Below are positions 26,553 through 33,372 of a stretch of DNA of 37,881 nt, one piece after another. A program made the translations under genes and the position numbers. This stretch comes from Candidatus Hodarchaeota archaeon (GTDB lineage: Archaea > Asgardarchaeota > Heimdallarchaeia > Hodarchaeales > Hodarchaeaceae): NCBI GenBank assembly GCA_016839785.1, contig JAEOTQ010000076.1, positions 1 through 37,881 on the forward strand, read 5' to 3'. Under the pieces are notes generated by a model that was given only the letters and a program-made list of their open reading frames with translations, was not told the DNA's origin and did no database searches. Numbering within the stretch: the first letter of the stretch is position 1; each line of letters starts with the position of its first letter.

Positions 26553-27077
26553 ATGCATAAGAATAAGCTACAGATAGGAGTAATTGGAGATTCAAAGATA
26601 CGCAATGATCTAGAATATGATATTGCCTATGAAATAGGTCAAGAAATTGCTCACTCTGATGCAATATTAATTTGTGGTGGAAGAGGAGGTGTAATGTCCG
26701 CAGCTATAAAAGGAGCATACGATGCTAATGGGATTTCTGTTGGAATTCTTCCTGCAGGAGTAGAAGATGAAGAAACATCTCCTTATCTAACAGTGAAAAT
26801 TCCTACCTATTTACAATGGGGACGGAATCCAATTATTGTCCTTGCAGCTGATGGTGTCATTGCTTTGGGTGGAAATGTGGGTACTCTTTCAGAATTATCA
26901 TATGCTGTCCTTTACAACCGACCGATCGTTTGTATCACAGCAATCGAAGGATGGAGCCAAGAAATCGGTGATCGGGGTTCGTTGCATAACCCACCTGTCC
27001 CAAACCAAATCTTATGTGCTGAAACAGGCTCAGAAGCTGTAAAAAAAATAAAAAACGCGATTTTATCCACCAAATAA
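26553..27077 (+). CDS. LOG-like Rossmann protein (TIGR00725 / lysine-decarboxylase-like fold)
   Basis: A 174-residue protein with the nucleotide-binding fold of the LOG/SLOG group. ICGGRGGVMSAAIKGA (40-55) is the first glycine-rich loop and ALGGNVGTLSE (104-114) corresponds to the PGGxGTxxE motif. The second motif lacks the leading Pro and has Asn-Val in the middle. LOG enzymes cut nucleoside 5'-monophosphates to base and ribose 5-phosphate, and some relatives only bind cofactors or Moco; I cannot choose between these. I prefer ATG 26553 because the binding site AGGTGA (26542-26547) then has 5 bases of spacing; GTG 26544 and ATG 26550 are alternatives. The last 15 bases overlap the end of the convergent helical gene. 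Confidence 0.8.
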   Translation: MHKNKLQIGVIGDSKIRNDLEYDIAYEIGQEIAHSDAILICGGRGGVMSAAIKGAYDANGISVGILPAGVEDEETSPYLTVKIPTYLQWGRNPIIVLAADGVIALGGNVGTLSELSYAVLYNRPIVCITAIEGWSQEIGDRGSLHNPPVPNQILCAETGSEAVKKIKNAILSTK

Positions 27078-27878
27078 TGAAAAAAGTCCCTTGTTCCCTT
27101 TTGGTTTCAAAAAATCGGAGACCCCATCACACAATCCTTTAAGTAATGAATCATGCTGAGCGTTTACAAGATCAGTATATTCTTCAATAATTGATGAATA
27201 TAGATCGTAATTTCCCGCTTCAACGGATTTGAAGAGGTGAGTAACTAATTCAATATATTCAGAGGTTTTTGGAAGAGATTTAGCCTCTTCTAGATACTTA
27301 CCACACCCCTCAATTTCATAAGCATTCAATTCCGCTAGTGTTAAATATGCTAACACACGTGGAGATGATGATGTTAATGTATTCCATTCCTTCAATACAT
27401 TAAAGCATTTTACATATTCCTGTTTAAACACTAAGAGTCCGGCATAATAATAGTGCAGATCTGCAATAATTTCCTTGGGATATTGCTTTCTGGTTATGGT
27501 TTCCATGATTGATTGTATAAAATCTTCTTGAGCAGATTTTGTTTCAAGAATCAGTTTATTAATAAACTTGGGAACGCATGAAGGCATATTATTTTCTCTT
27601 AACAATGCCAGTATATCGGGTATAAGCACAAACCATTCAATAATTCCAATTTTCTTTTTGAATAGAGGAATGGTACCTAAGATGAATTGACAATACAATT
27701 CCTCCATTTCTTTTGGAATTAGAATTTCATTGGTTCTCTTAAAGATCTGTAAAGCTTTGGTAGGTTGATTTAATCTAAATACCCGTCGTACAGCTCCTTC
27801 TATCAACTGCATACCATCGAAAATTTTCCCTGAGCTTAATGAAGTGAATCCTCTCTCAGTCCAATTGTCAATCTTCAT
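27063..27878 (-). CDS. Unrecognised all-helical repeat protein (TPR/Get4-like appearance)
   Basis: A 271-residue, almost wholly alpha-helical protein. The helix pattern (EGAVRRVFRLNQPTKALQIF, LHYYYAGLLVFKQEYVKCFNVL, LTLAELNAYEIEGCGKYLEEA) resembles SNAP/TPR-type solenoids or Get4, but no diagnostic motif is present and I assign no function. The tail KPKGNKGLFSLFGG is a flexible basic stretch ending in a short hydrophobic sequence, which might bind a partner or a membrane. There is no signal peptide. The start is ATG at 27878, though its ribosome binding site is weak. It overlaps the 3' end of the LOG-like gene by 15 bases on the opposite strand and lies between two GTPase-containing gene runs. 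Confidence 0.65.
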   Translation of the reverse strand: MKIDNWTERGFTSLSSGKIFDGMQLIEGAVRRVFRLNQPTKALQIFKRTNEILIPKEMEELYCQFILGTIPLFKKKIGIIEWFVLIPDILALLRENNMPSCVPKFINKLILETKSAQEDFIQSIMETITRKQYPKEIIADLHYYYAGLLVFKQEYVKCFNVLKEWNTLTSSSPRVLAYLTLAELNAYEIEGCGKYLEEAKSLPKTSEYIELVTHLFKSVEAGNYDLYSSIIEEYTDLVNAQHDSLLKGLCDGVSDFLKPKGNKGLFSLFGG

Positions 27879-28099
27879 TTTTATGCGATTAAAGACAAGA
27901 CCTTAACTAAACAAAAAATATATCTAAAAATATAAGGTTGTTAAAAAGAAAGAAATTTATGAAAGAATTTTACATGCTTTATTGAGTCAATATATTAAGT
28001 GGATTTTAAAAAGCTGTATTGATATCCTCTAGATATAGAAAACCGCGAAAATCACCTAACTCTCATGATTTTGCACGTAAAACTGTGTGTTGATAACCT

Positions 28100-29041
28100 G
28101 TGAGCAACTCTGATCTTGTTAAAAAGTTTACAGTAAACGACGATGGAACTTTAACTCCATGTGATGTGTCATCTCTCGGAGGACTGAAAAATAATGCAGT
28201 TTATATTATTGTAGATGAAGGAGTAAGGAAAATTTTTATCTGGAAGGGTGAAGAGGCACCTGTACGAAGAAAATTCATTTCAGCTAAAGCTGCACAACAG
28301 ATGCGCCAAGAACAGTATGGAATGGTATATCGTATCGATAGTCTCGACCCTGGAATAGAGGGGAAGGATTTTCTTGCCATATTTGGAGAAATAGTACCAC
28401 AAACAGGAGCTTCGGATACAGATCAAGCTAGTACTGAAGTTATTTCACGTCCTAGATCTGCTCCTGCTCAAACTACGGTTTCAACCCCTCGTCCTGCACC
28501 ATCGGCAGCGCCAAAACCACGTCCAACTCCCGCTCCCTCTCAATCTCCAAGATCGGCCCCAAAACCATCGACTCCCTCACCACCTGCTCCGGTACCGACC
28601 GTTGTTTCCACACCTAAACCGAGTAGTGCACCGACGCCTTCACCTGTGTCAAAATCGAGAGTTGTGAAAGAAACCGAAGTTGTTGTTACACGCCAAGTAG
28701 ATGCTACACCCTCTACTCCTCTTAGTGTTGTCACTGACAAGCTAAAAGAATTAGACGTTCCATCTCATTTGGAAAGGGAAATTGTTATTATCGGAAATAC
28801 TGTATTTTCAGTCATAAAAGAACATTTACAACTTTTTTCAAAAGATGTCGTAAAGTTAGAGCCAATGGATGATTTACCTGCAGGAATATTCCCTGCTGCT
28901 CATTATGAGGTACGTCTATTTATTGAAGATGGCCAAATCCTCTTTATTGACATGTTGAGGGAAAAAACTCGCTCTGAACGAGACGAATTTATTGATGACA
29001 TGCGTCAATCGCTGCAAGATCTATCAAAAATGGGATTATAA
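28100..29041 (+). CDS. Gelsolin-domain protein with Pro-rich linker
   Basis: A 313-residue protein. Residues 17-97 are a single gelsolin-like domain: YIIVDEGVRKIFIWKGEEA matches the central strands with the conserved W-x-G (48-50), followed by the long helix KFISAKAAQQMRQ. In eukaryotes this domain binds, severs or caps actin; Asgard gelsolins act on Asgard and rabbit actin. Residues 100-198 are Pro/Ser/Thr/Ala-rich and disordered. Residues 205-313 form a mixed alpha/beta domain (LEREIVIIGNTVFSVIKEHL, EVRLFIEDGQILFIDML) that I do not recognise. The start is GTG at 28100, without a clear Shine-Dalgarno. It heads the plus-strand run leading to two GTPases and ends 21 bases before the first of them. 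Confidence 0.85.
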   Translation: MSNSDLVKKFTVNDDGTLTPCDVSSLGGLKNNAVYIIVDEGVRKIFIWKGEEAPVRRKFISAKAAQQMRQEQYGMVYRIDSLDPGIEGKDFLAIFGEIVPQTGASDTDQASTEVISRPRSAPAQTTVSTPRPAPSAAPKPRPTPAPSQSPRSAPKPSTPSPPAPVPTVVSTPKPSSAPTPSPVSKSRVVKETEVVVTRQVDATPSTPLSVVTDKLKELDVPSHLEREIVIIGNTVFSVIKEHLQLFSKDVVKLEPMDDLPAGIFPAAHYEVRLFIEDGQILFIDMLREKTRSERDEFIDDMRQSLQDLSKMGL

Positions 29042-29062
29042 TTAACGATTTGGGTTTTATCA

Positions 29063-29584
29063 ATGACAGGCAATAATGAATACTTACTCAAAATTTGTGC
29101 AATTGGATCTGGGAATGTGGGGAAGACTTCTCTGATTCGTCGATTTGCAGAAAATAAATTCGACACCAATTATTTACCTACATTAGGTGTTGACATCACG
29201 ACAAAAAAAATCGATCTTGATGAAATACAGGTCAAATTGATCTTAGTAGATACTGCGGGACAGGAGTTCTTTGGAAAATTAAGACCTAGCTACTATCGAG
29301 GAGCCTCTGCTTGCTTAATCATGTTTGCGCTAAATGATGAGAATTCTTTCACAGCTATCCCGAACTGGCGAAGTGAATTTCAAAAGTACATCCAACCCCC
29401 TGTACCAATTGCTTTAGCTGGGAATAAAAACGATCTGGTAGATGAAAGGGCAGTATCTGAAAAAGATGCTCGAAAGGTAGCTGATGAGCTAAATATGGCA
29501 TATTATGAAACCTCTGCAAAAGAGGGCGGTTCTGAAATCGAAGAAATTTTCCAAAGCTTAGCAAAACAAGTTATATCAAAATAA
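29063..29584 (+). CDS. Rab/Ras-like small GTPase
   Basis: A 173-residue Ras-superfamily GTPase. G1 GSGNVGKT is at 15-22, switch I T40 in YLPTLGVDI, G3 DTAGQEFF (63-70) retains the catalytic Gln, G4 is NKND (121-124) and G5 is ETSAK (149-153). It is about as long as the isolated G domain and lacks C-terminal cysteines, so membrane attachment, if any, must use another route. It follows the gelsolin gene by 21 bases and precedes the MglA-like GTPase by 56, so it is likely co-expressed with an actin-binding protein. The effector and exchange factor are unknown; the downstream longin-like protein is a candidate. Confidence 0.95.
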   Translation: MTGNNEYLLKICAIGSGNVGKTSLIRRFAENKFDTNYLPTLGVDITTKKIDLDEIQVKLILVDTAGQEFFGKLRPSYYRGASACLIMFALNDENSFTAIPNWRSEFQKYIQPPVPIALAGNKNDLVDERAVSEKDARKVADELNMAYYETSAKEGGSEIEEIFQSLAKQVISK

Positions 29585-29640
29585 TTTGAAAAAAATCTTT
29601 TGCATACATTATCATCTCTATTAATTACAAGGTGTTCACC

Positions 29641-30393
29641 ATGCAGGCACAACCCTCCTTTGAAACAATAAAAAGAGATCATCAAGGCGTCCCTGTAGTT
29701 AAAATAGTCTTTTGGGGGCCCACTTTAGCAGGGAAAACTACAGCATTAACGATAACCAAAGTTCTAAAGAGCCTTGAAGATCCAGAAAATGTCTATAAAT
29801 TCTTAAAATTAGAAGATCCAACAGGACGCACTCTTTTCTTTGATCAGGGTATCTTTGGAATTGGTAAAACGAGTGCAGGGTTACCTATTTTAAAATATCA
29901 CTTATTTACTGTTCCTGGTCAGGAGCGTCACTCTGGGCAGAGGAAAGTTGTCCTAAGAGGAGCCCACGGATTAATTTGTGTTGTTGACTCTGAGAAATCT
30001 CGATGGGAGGAGAATAAATTTGCACTTCGGGAAATTAATGATCTTGCTGGAGATAAACTAGCAAATGGTTCACTACCATATCACATTATGCTTAACAAAA
30101 TGGATCTCCCTGCTGAACAACGGATTAACTCCTTTGAGGTAGGAAAATTGTTAAGCGAATCTGGTGCCGTTGCTAGCTTAAGAGATGCAGCAGTCAGAAT
30201 CATTGAAGTTTCGTGTCTCGCTGCTCGTGATGATTTGAAACTACTACTTTCTAGGAGTGATCGAAGCAAGATAGTTAATGAAGACGGCAGGTTGAAAAAA
30301 GAGTACCGTCCTACAAGCGTAAATCGTGTGATAAAACCTGTTGAAAGTCTTGTAAGAGAAATCATTATCCATATGATGAAACAACAACAGTAA
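29641..30393 (+). CDS. MglA/Arf-like GTPase
   Basis: A 250-residue GTPase of the MglA type, related to the Arf and SRP-receptor-beta branch. KIVFWGPTLAGKTTAL carries G1 (26-33). The family-typical TLFFDQG follows, then G3 as TVPGQERH (90-97), where Pro replaces the Asp of DxxG as in MglA. G4 is NKMD (152-155). Compared with bacterial MglA it is some 50 residues longer, with a basic C-terminal segment (KKEYRPTSVNRVIKPVE). MglA sets cell polarity in bacteria with its roadblock partner MglB. No MglB is seen next to it; the longin-like protein downstream may take that role (inference). ATG 29641 follows AAGGTG with 6 bases of spacing; a GTG at 29632 is rejected because it lies within that site. 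Confidence 0.9.
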   Translation: MQAQPSFETIKRDHQGVPVVKIVFWGPTLAGKTTALTITKVLKSLEDPENVYKFLKLEDPTGRTLFFDQGIFGIGKTSAGLPILKYHLFTVPGQERHSGQRKVVLRGAHGLICVVDSEKSRWEENKFALREINDLAGDKLANGSLPYHIMLNKMDLPAEQRINSFEVGKLLSESGAVASLRDAAVRIIEVSCLAARDDLKLLLSRSDRSKIVNEDGRLKKEYRPTSVNRVIKPVESLVREIIIHMMKQQQ

Positions 30394-30424
30394 CTTAAAG
30401 AAAGCCCCCTAGATTCTTGGAGGA

Positions 30425-30433
30425 CATATAAAA
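30425..30433 (+). promoter_or_regulatory. TATA-like box and palindrome before the YrdC-type gene
   Basis: CATATAAAA (30425-30433) lies 34-43 bases upstream of the TTG start at 30468, in keeping with an archaeal TATA box and a short leader. An inverted repeat AAGAGA/TCTCTT (30453-30458 and 30464-30469) covers the start codon and could regulate initiation. This argues that the YrdC-type gene and the longin-like gene can be transcribed separately from the genes upstream. Confidence 0.4.
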
Positions 30434-30467
30434 TACCTCATATTTACAATTTAAGAGAGAATATCTC

Positions 30468-31097
30468 TTGACAGTCCTTAATGCCAGTGATCCTGAAATA
30501 ATAGATAAATCAGCTGCATTATTGAGGAGAGGAGCTGTTGCAGTGTTTCCTACTGATACTGTTTACGGACTAGGAACTATAGTAACAAAAGAAAATAATA
30601 AAAATATACGTAAAATCTTTGAGATTAAGAAAAGGTCTTTAAAAAAGCCTCTAAGTATTTTAATGACTTTAGAAATGATTTCTGAATATATTGATGCTTC
30701 TGACATTGTCATCACCGGCCTGAAAGAGCTTTGGCCTGCATCAATCACATTTATTGTAAACTTGAAACATTCTTGTCTGAAAAAATTATCTCCTTACTTA
30801 AACACTTCTGGAAATAATACAATTGCATGTCGTGTGCCACCACATGATATTCTGTTAAGAATTATTGAAAATATTGGGATCCCAGTAATTGGTACTTCAG
30901 CAAATATCTCAGGTTATAAACCTAGTTTTGTTTTTGCCAATGTATTTAATGATTTATCATCTAAGGGTATAGATCTTTGGATTGATCAAGGAACTTTGCC
31001 AATAAAATCACCTTCTACAATCATCGATATTACCTCCCCTAATGAACCAAAACTCTTACGACAAGGTGATTATAAATTTACTACTTTTAGATCATGA
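30468..31097 (+). CDS. L-threonylcarbamoyladenylate synthase (YrdC/Sua5 catalytic domain)
   Basis: Makes threonylcarbamoyl-AMP from Thr, bicarbonate and ATP, the first step of t6A37 modification in tRNA. PTDTVYGLG (28-36), KKRSLKKPLSIL, and GTSANISG are the family signatures. The 209-residue length corresponds to the short TsaC/YrdC form without the C-terminal Sua5 domain. The start is TTG at 30468 within an AAGAGA/TCTCTT palindrome. It sits between the MglA-like GTPase and the longin-like gene, an odd place for a tRNA modification gene, though trm56 is likewise beside a GTPase gene. Confidence 0.93.
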   Translation: MTVLNASDPEIIDKSAALLRRGAVAVFPTDTVYGLGTIVTKENNKNIRKIFEIKKRSLKKPLSILMTLEMISEYIDASDIVITGLKELWPASITFIVNLKHSCLKKLSPYLNTSGNNTIACRVPPHDILLRIIENIGIPVIGTSANISGYKPSFVFANVFNDLSSKGIDLWIDQGTLPIKSPSTIIDITSPNEPKLLRQGDYKFTTFRS

Positions 31098-31139
31098 AAC
31101 CTTAATAAGCTAACTTATAGATTATCCCAATGAATTACG

Positions 31140-32978
31140 ATGGATACACAAATGGATTCTACTGATCTCCTTGTCGTTCACCAAAATAGAGTAATTTTCA
31201 GCTCAGGTAAAGGTCTTTTGTCTCAACACTCAAAAATTAGTGCAACTGTTACGCAAGTTCTCACTCTTTTTTCGCAGAAGATTATGGGAGGCGAAAGAAT
31301 TCACTTCATTAGATTTGCTAATCATCGTATGATATTTTTATTTCCCCACGTAAGAAGAACTGATGATCTTGTGGCAATCGTTTTGATCCCTATCGCGAAG
31401 AATGCTCGTCAAGTAGTTCCTACCATGGGAATTGTCTTAAACTTAATAGAGCAATTTCTTTCAGGAGATGTTTTAGATGCCCAAAATAGGCATTTAGATA
31501 CTTTTTATCAGCTTTTAACCTCTCCTGCAGATTCTATCTATGTCATACCACGAACTGGGGAGGGAATGTTATCTGCTTTGGTATTACTTACAGCATTTGC
31601 TCATGATCTTAGATACGGAGTTGAGAGTGTAGTATCAAGGTTGGTGTTCATCGACCCGAATGATACAAGCGACCTTCTATCCGTTATTGAAACTTCCAAG
31701 ACTTCACGAGTTCTATCTTTCACGCCAATTCCTGGGGTCGAGGAAAATGATAATATACTGATCTTTGGTTTGGAATCACCTCTCAAGCAATATTTTTCTG
31801 CAAATCCAGGAGAGCAGGTATATGATGTTCTTAGTAGGATTTTTGGCGCAAATTCAAATACTGCAAAGATGAGAAAGTTCATTGACAATAATGATGCCCG
31901 AGAGATAGCCCAATCCATGGCACTGTTTCCTTCTAGTGAAGATAATTTTATCAGAAGCAATGTATTATTATCAACCGTTATACAACCTGGAAAAGACATT
32001 GTGGTGACAATGTCAGCTCCAGTTATGCATAAAATGCGAGAGCTAGCACCTCCACCACGAGGGGTAGAGCCTACAGAACTCCCCGAACTACAGGAACTAG
32101 TGGTGGAAAAAGATGAGTTACAGACACCATCCTCGACAGGTTTCACCCCTCCAGTGGAAGAAACTGTCATAAAACCTAGCATTGAACTTAATGCGGAACC
32201 TGATGCTATACCGACGAAACAACCAGTAGTTGAACCAGTTATTAAGCGTTCCATCACTCATGAGGCTATAAGTCCCGAAATTACGTCCCAATTACAGAAA
32301 ACCAGAGAGAGTGGATTACAGTATAATTTCGCTGATATCCCAGTTGTTCTGGATACCTCACCCATGACCCTTGATCTCGCACCAAATAATGTTGTACCAT
32401 CTAGTAAATCAAATATTACGGTCAGCTTATTCCACAAACTTAATCAGTTTGAATGTCATATTTCTACATATGGACCAAGACTCGAAAGCATTAAAGACTC
32501 GTTAAAGGACTTAGCTTCAAAGCTTGAAGGAACTTTAGAACTAGGCCATGATTCAGTTTCATTAAAAGTTTCGCATGAACGCGATAAAATTGCTCTACGT
32601 GGAATACTGTGGTTAAGCATTGTTGAATATCTTACTCAAGTAGAAGGGAATATTAAAACTCTATCTTCAAGATTTAACATACCTAGAGAGGGGTCAATTT
32701 TAATCATCCCTCCCAATCGTGACTTTGTTAAAGAGAAGATACCATCAAAATTTAAAACTTTCATTTATGAAAAAGAGATTCGTGAACAGATTGAAACGGA
32801 AGCATTATGGACTCTGGGCAAAGCACACGATGCAATCCTTTCTATGATAATGCAACCACTATATCAGGGTGAAGGAGTTGCGTTTGTTGCCTCAGAATCA
32901 AATCAAGAAATGGAGGAAATAGCTTTATTCTTGTTACTTATATCTGAAATCTGCGGAATCGGTTTTTCACGTTGGTAA
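31140..32978 (+). CDS. Longin-like-domain protein with long linker and unrecognised C-terminal domain
   Basis: A 612-residue protein. Residues 10-115 resemble a longin/roadblock-type domain: LLVVHQNRVIFSSGKG (two strands), then a helix, IHFIRFANHRMIFLFPH, and VAIVLIPIAK, as in Mon1/Ccz1-type GTPase regulators. Residues 130-300 form a second alpha/beta region (VSRLVFIDPNDTSDLL). Residues 300-420 are a Pro/Glu/Thr-rich linker. Residues about 425-612 hold an alpha/beta domain (KSNITVSLFHKLNQFECHI, GSILIIPPNRDFV). Longin and roadblock domains act as docking platforms for Rab, Arf and MglA GTPases, so regulation of the neighbouring GTPases is plausible but unproven. It starts at ATG 31140, 42 bases after the YrdC-type gene. 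Confidence 0.6.
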   Translation: MDTQMDSTDLLVVHQNRVIFSSGKGLLSQHSKISATVTQVLTLFSQKIMGGERIHFIRFANHRMIFLFPHVRRTDDLVAIVLIPIAKNARQVVPTMGIVLNLIEQFLSGDVLDAQNRHLDTFYQLLTSPADSIYVIPRTGEGMLSALVLLTAFAHDLRYGVESVVSRLVFIDPNDTSDLLSVIETSKTSRVLSFTPIPGVEENDNILIFGLESPLKQYFSANPGEQVYDVLSRIFGANSNTAKMRKFIDNNDAREIAQSMALFPSSEDNFIRSNVLLSTVIQPGKDIVVTMSAPVMHKMRELAPPPRGVEPTELPELQELVVEKDELQTPSSTGFTPPVEETVIKPSIELNAEPDAIPTKQPVVEPVIKRSITHEAISPEITSQLQKTRESGLQYNFADIPVVLDTSPMTLDLAPNNVVPSSKSNITVSLFHKLNQFECHISTYGPRLESIKDSLKDLASKLEGTLELGHDSVSLKVSHERDKIALRGILWLSIVEYLTQVEGNIKTLSSRFNIPREGSILIIPPNRDFVKEKIPSKFKTFIYEKEIREQIETEALWTLGKAHDAILSMIMQPLYQGEGVAFVASESNQEMEEIALFLLLISEICGIGFSRW

Positions 32979-32990
32979 GACAAGACTAGA

Positions 32991-33115
32991 GGAGCTTTTC
33001 AATAGAGACTGCTAATGTATCGGTCAGCAGAGGCCTTCCCGTTGCGATGAAGCTGATTACCGTCCGGCTTAGCAGAAAAGCGTTACGCTGATACCTTTAT
33101 TGAAGTTCCGGTTAA
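32991..33115 (+). ncRNA. Candidate structured RNA, GC-rich and self-complementary
   Basis: A non-coding island richer in G+C than its surroundings. Nested complementary arms are GCTTTTC/GAAAAGC (32994-33000 with 33075-33081), CTGCTAA/TTAGCAG (33009-33015 with 33069-33075), CGGT/ACCG (33021-33024 with 33059-33062) and CAGC/GCTG (33025-33028 with 33052-33055). The last two arms are separated on the 3' side by a bulged ATT. Next to the inner stem, AGA (33029-33031) faces a GATGAA stretch (33046-33051), a possible kink-turn-like GA arrangement. A further hairpin AGCG/CGCT lies at 33079-33089. An H/ACA-type guide RNA is one reading; a MITE-like palindromic element is another. The strand is inferred from the plus-strand flanking genes. 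Confidence 0.4.
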
Positions 33116-33372
33116 TTTATTTTACTTTCGATAAGGAAAATGGTTTAGAATTAACATTATTTCTGCAATAATTGTATCTAAAGTGAATTCCCTACCATTG
33201 AATTAAGTTTATTAGAATCAGGAATTTTGTTTGTTAGGAAAGATAAAAAAGAGAAGACTTGGACAAAGATCACAATTAGTTCGATTTTCAAGTGATTTGA
33301 AATCTCTTTACCAATCTCTCAAATAGAGTAGATTTAATCCAAAATCAATAAAAAACTGTAAGAAGTGAAAAT
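33116..33372. other. Intergenic region before the pilin-like gene; no gene seen
   Basis: AT-rich sequence following the structured island. I see no frame with a ribosome binding site. The stretch must carry the promoter of the pilin-like gene; AATAAAAAACTG (about 33347-33358) is AT-rich but too close to the start to be a confident TATA box. Confidence 0.4.

Noticed and set aside
28540..28740. 66-codon minus-strand frame of Gly/Val/Thr
   Set aside because: It is the shadow of the gelsolin protein's Pro-rich linker.
31601..32257. 218-codon minus-strand frame
   Set aside because: It lies wholly inside the longin-like gene, has a Ser/Thr/Gly-rich composition typical of an antisense shadow, and no domain.
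33009..33075. 5S rRNA, RNase P RNA or SRP RNA in the GC-rich island
   Set aside because: The element is too short, and none of the conserved core sequences of these RNAs that I know are visible.
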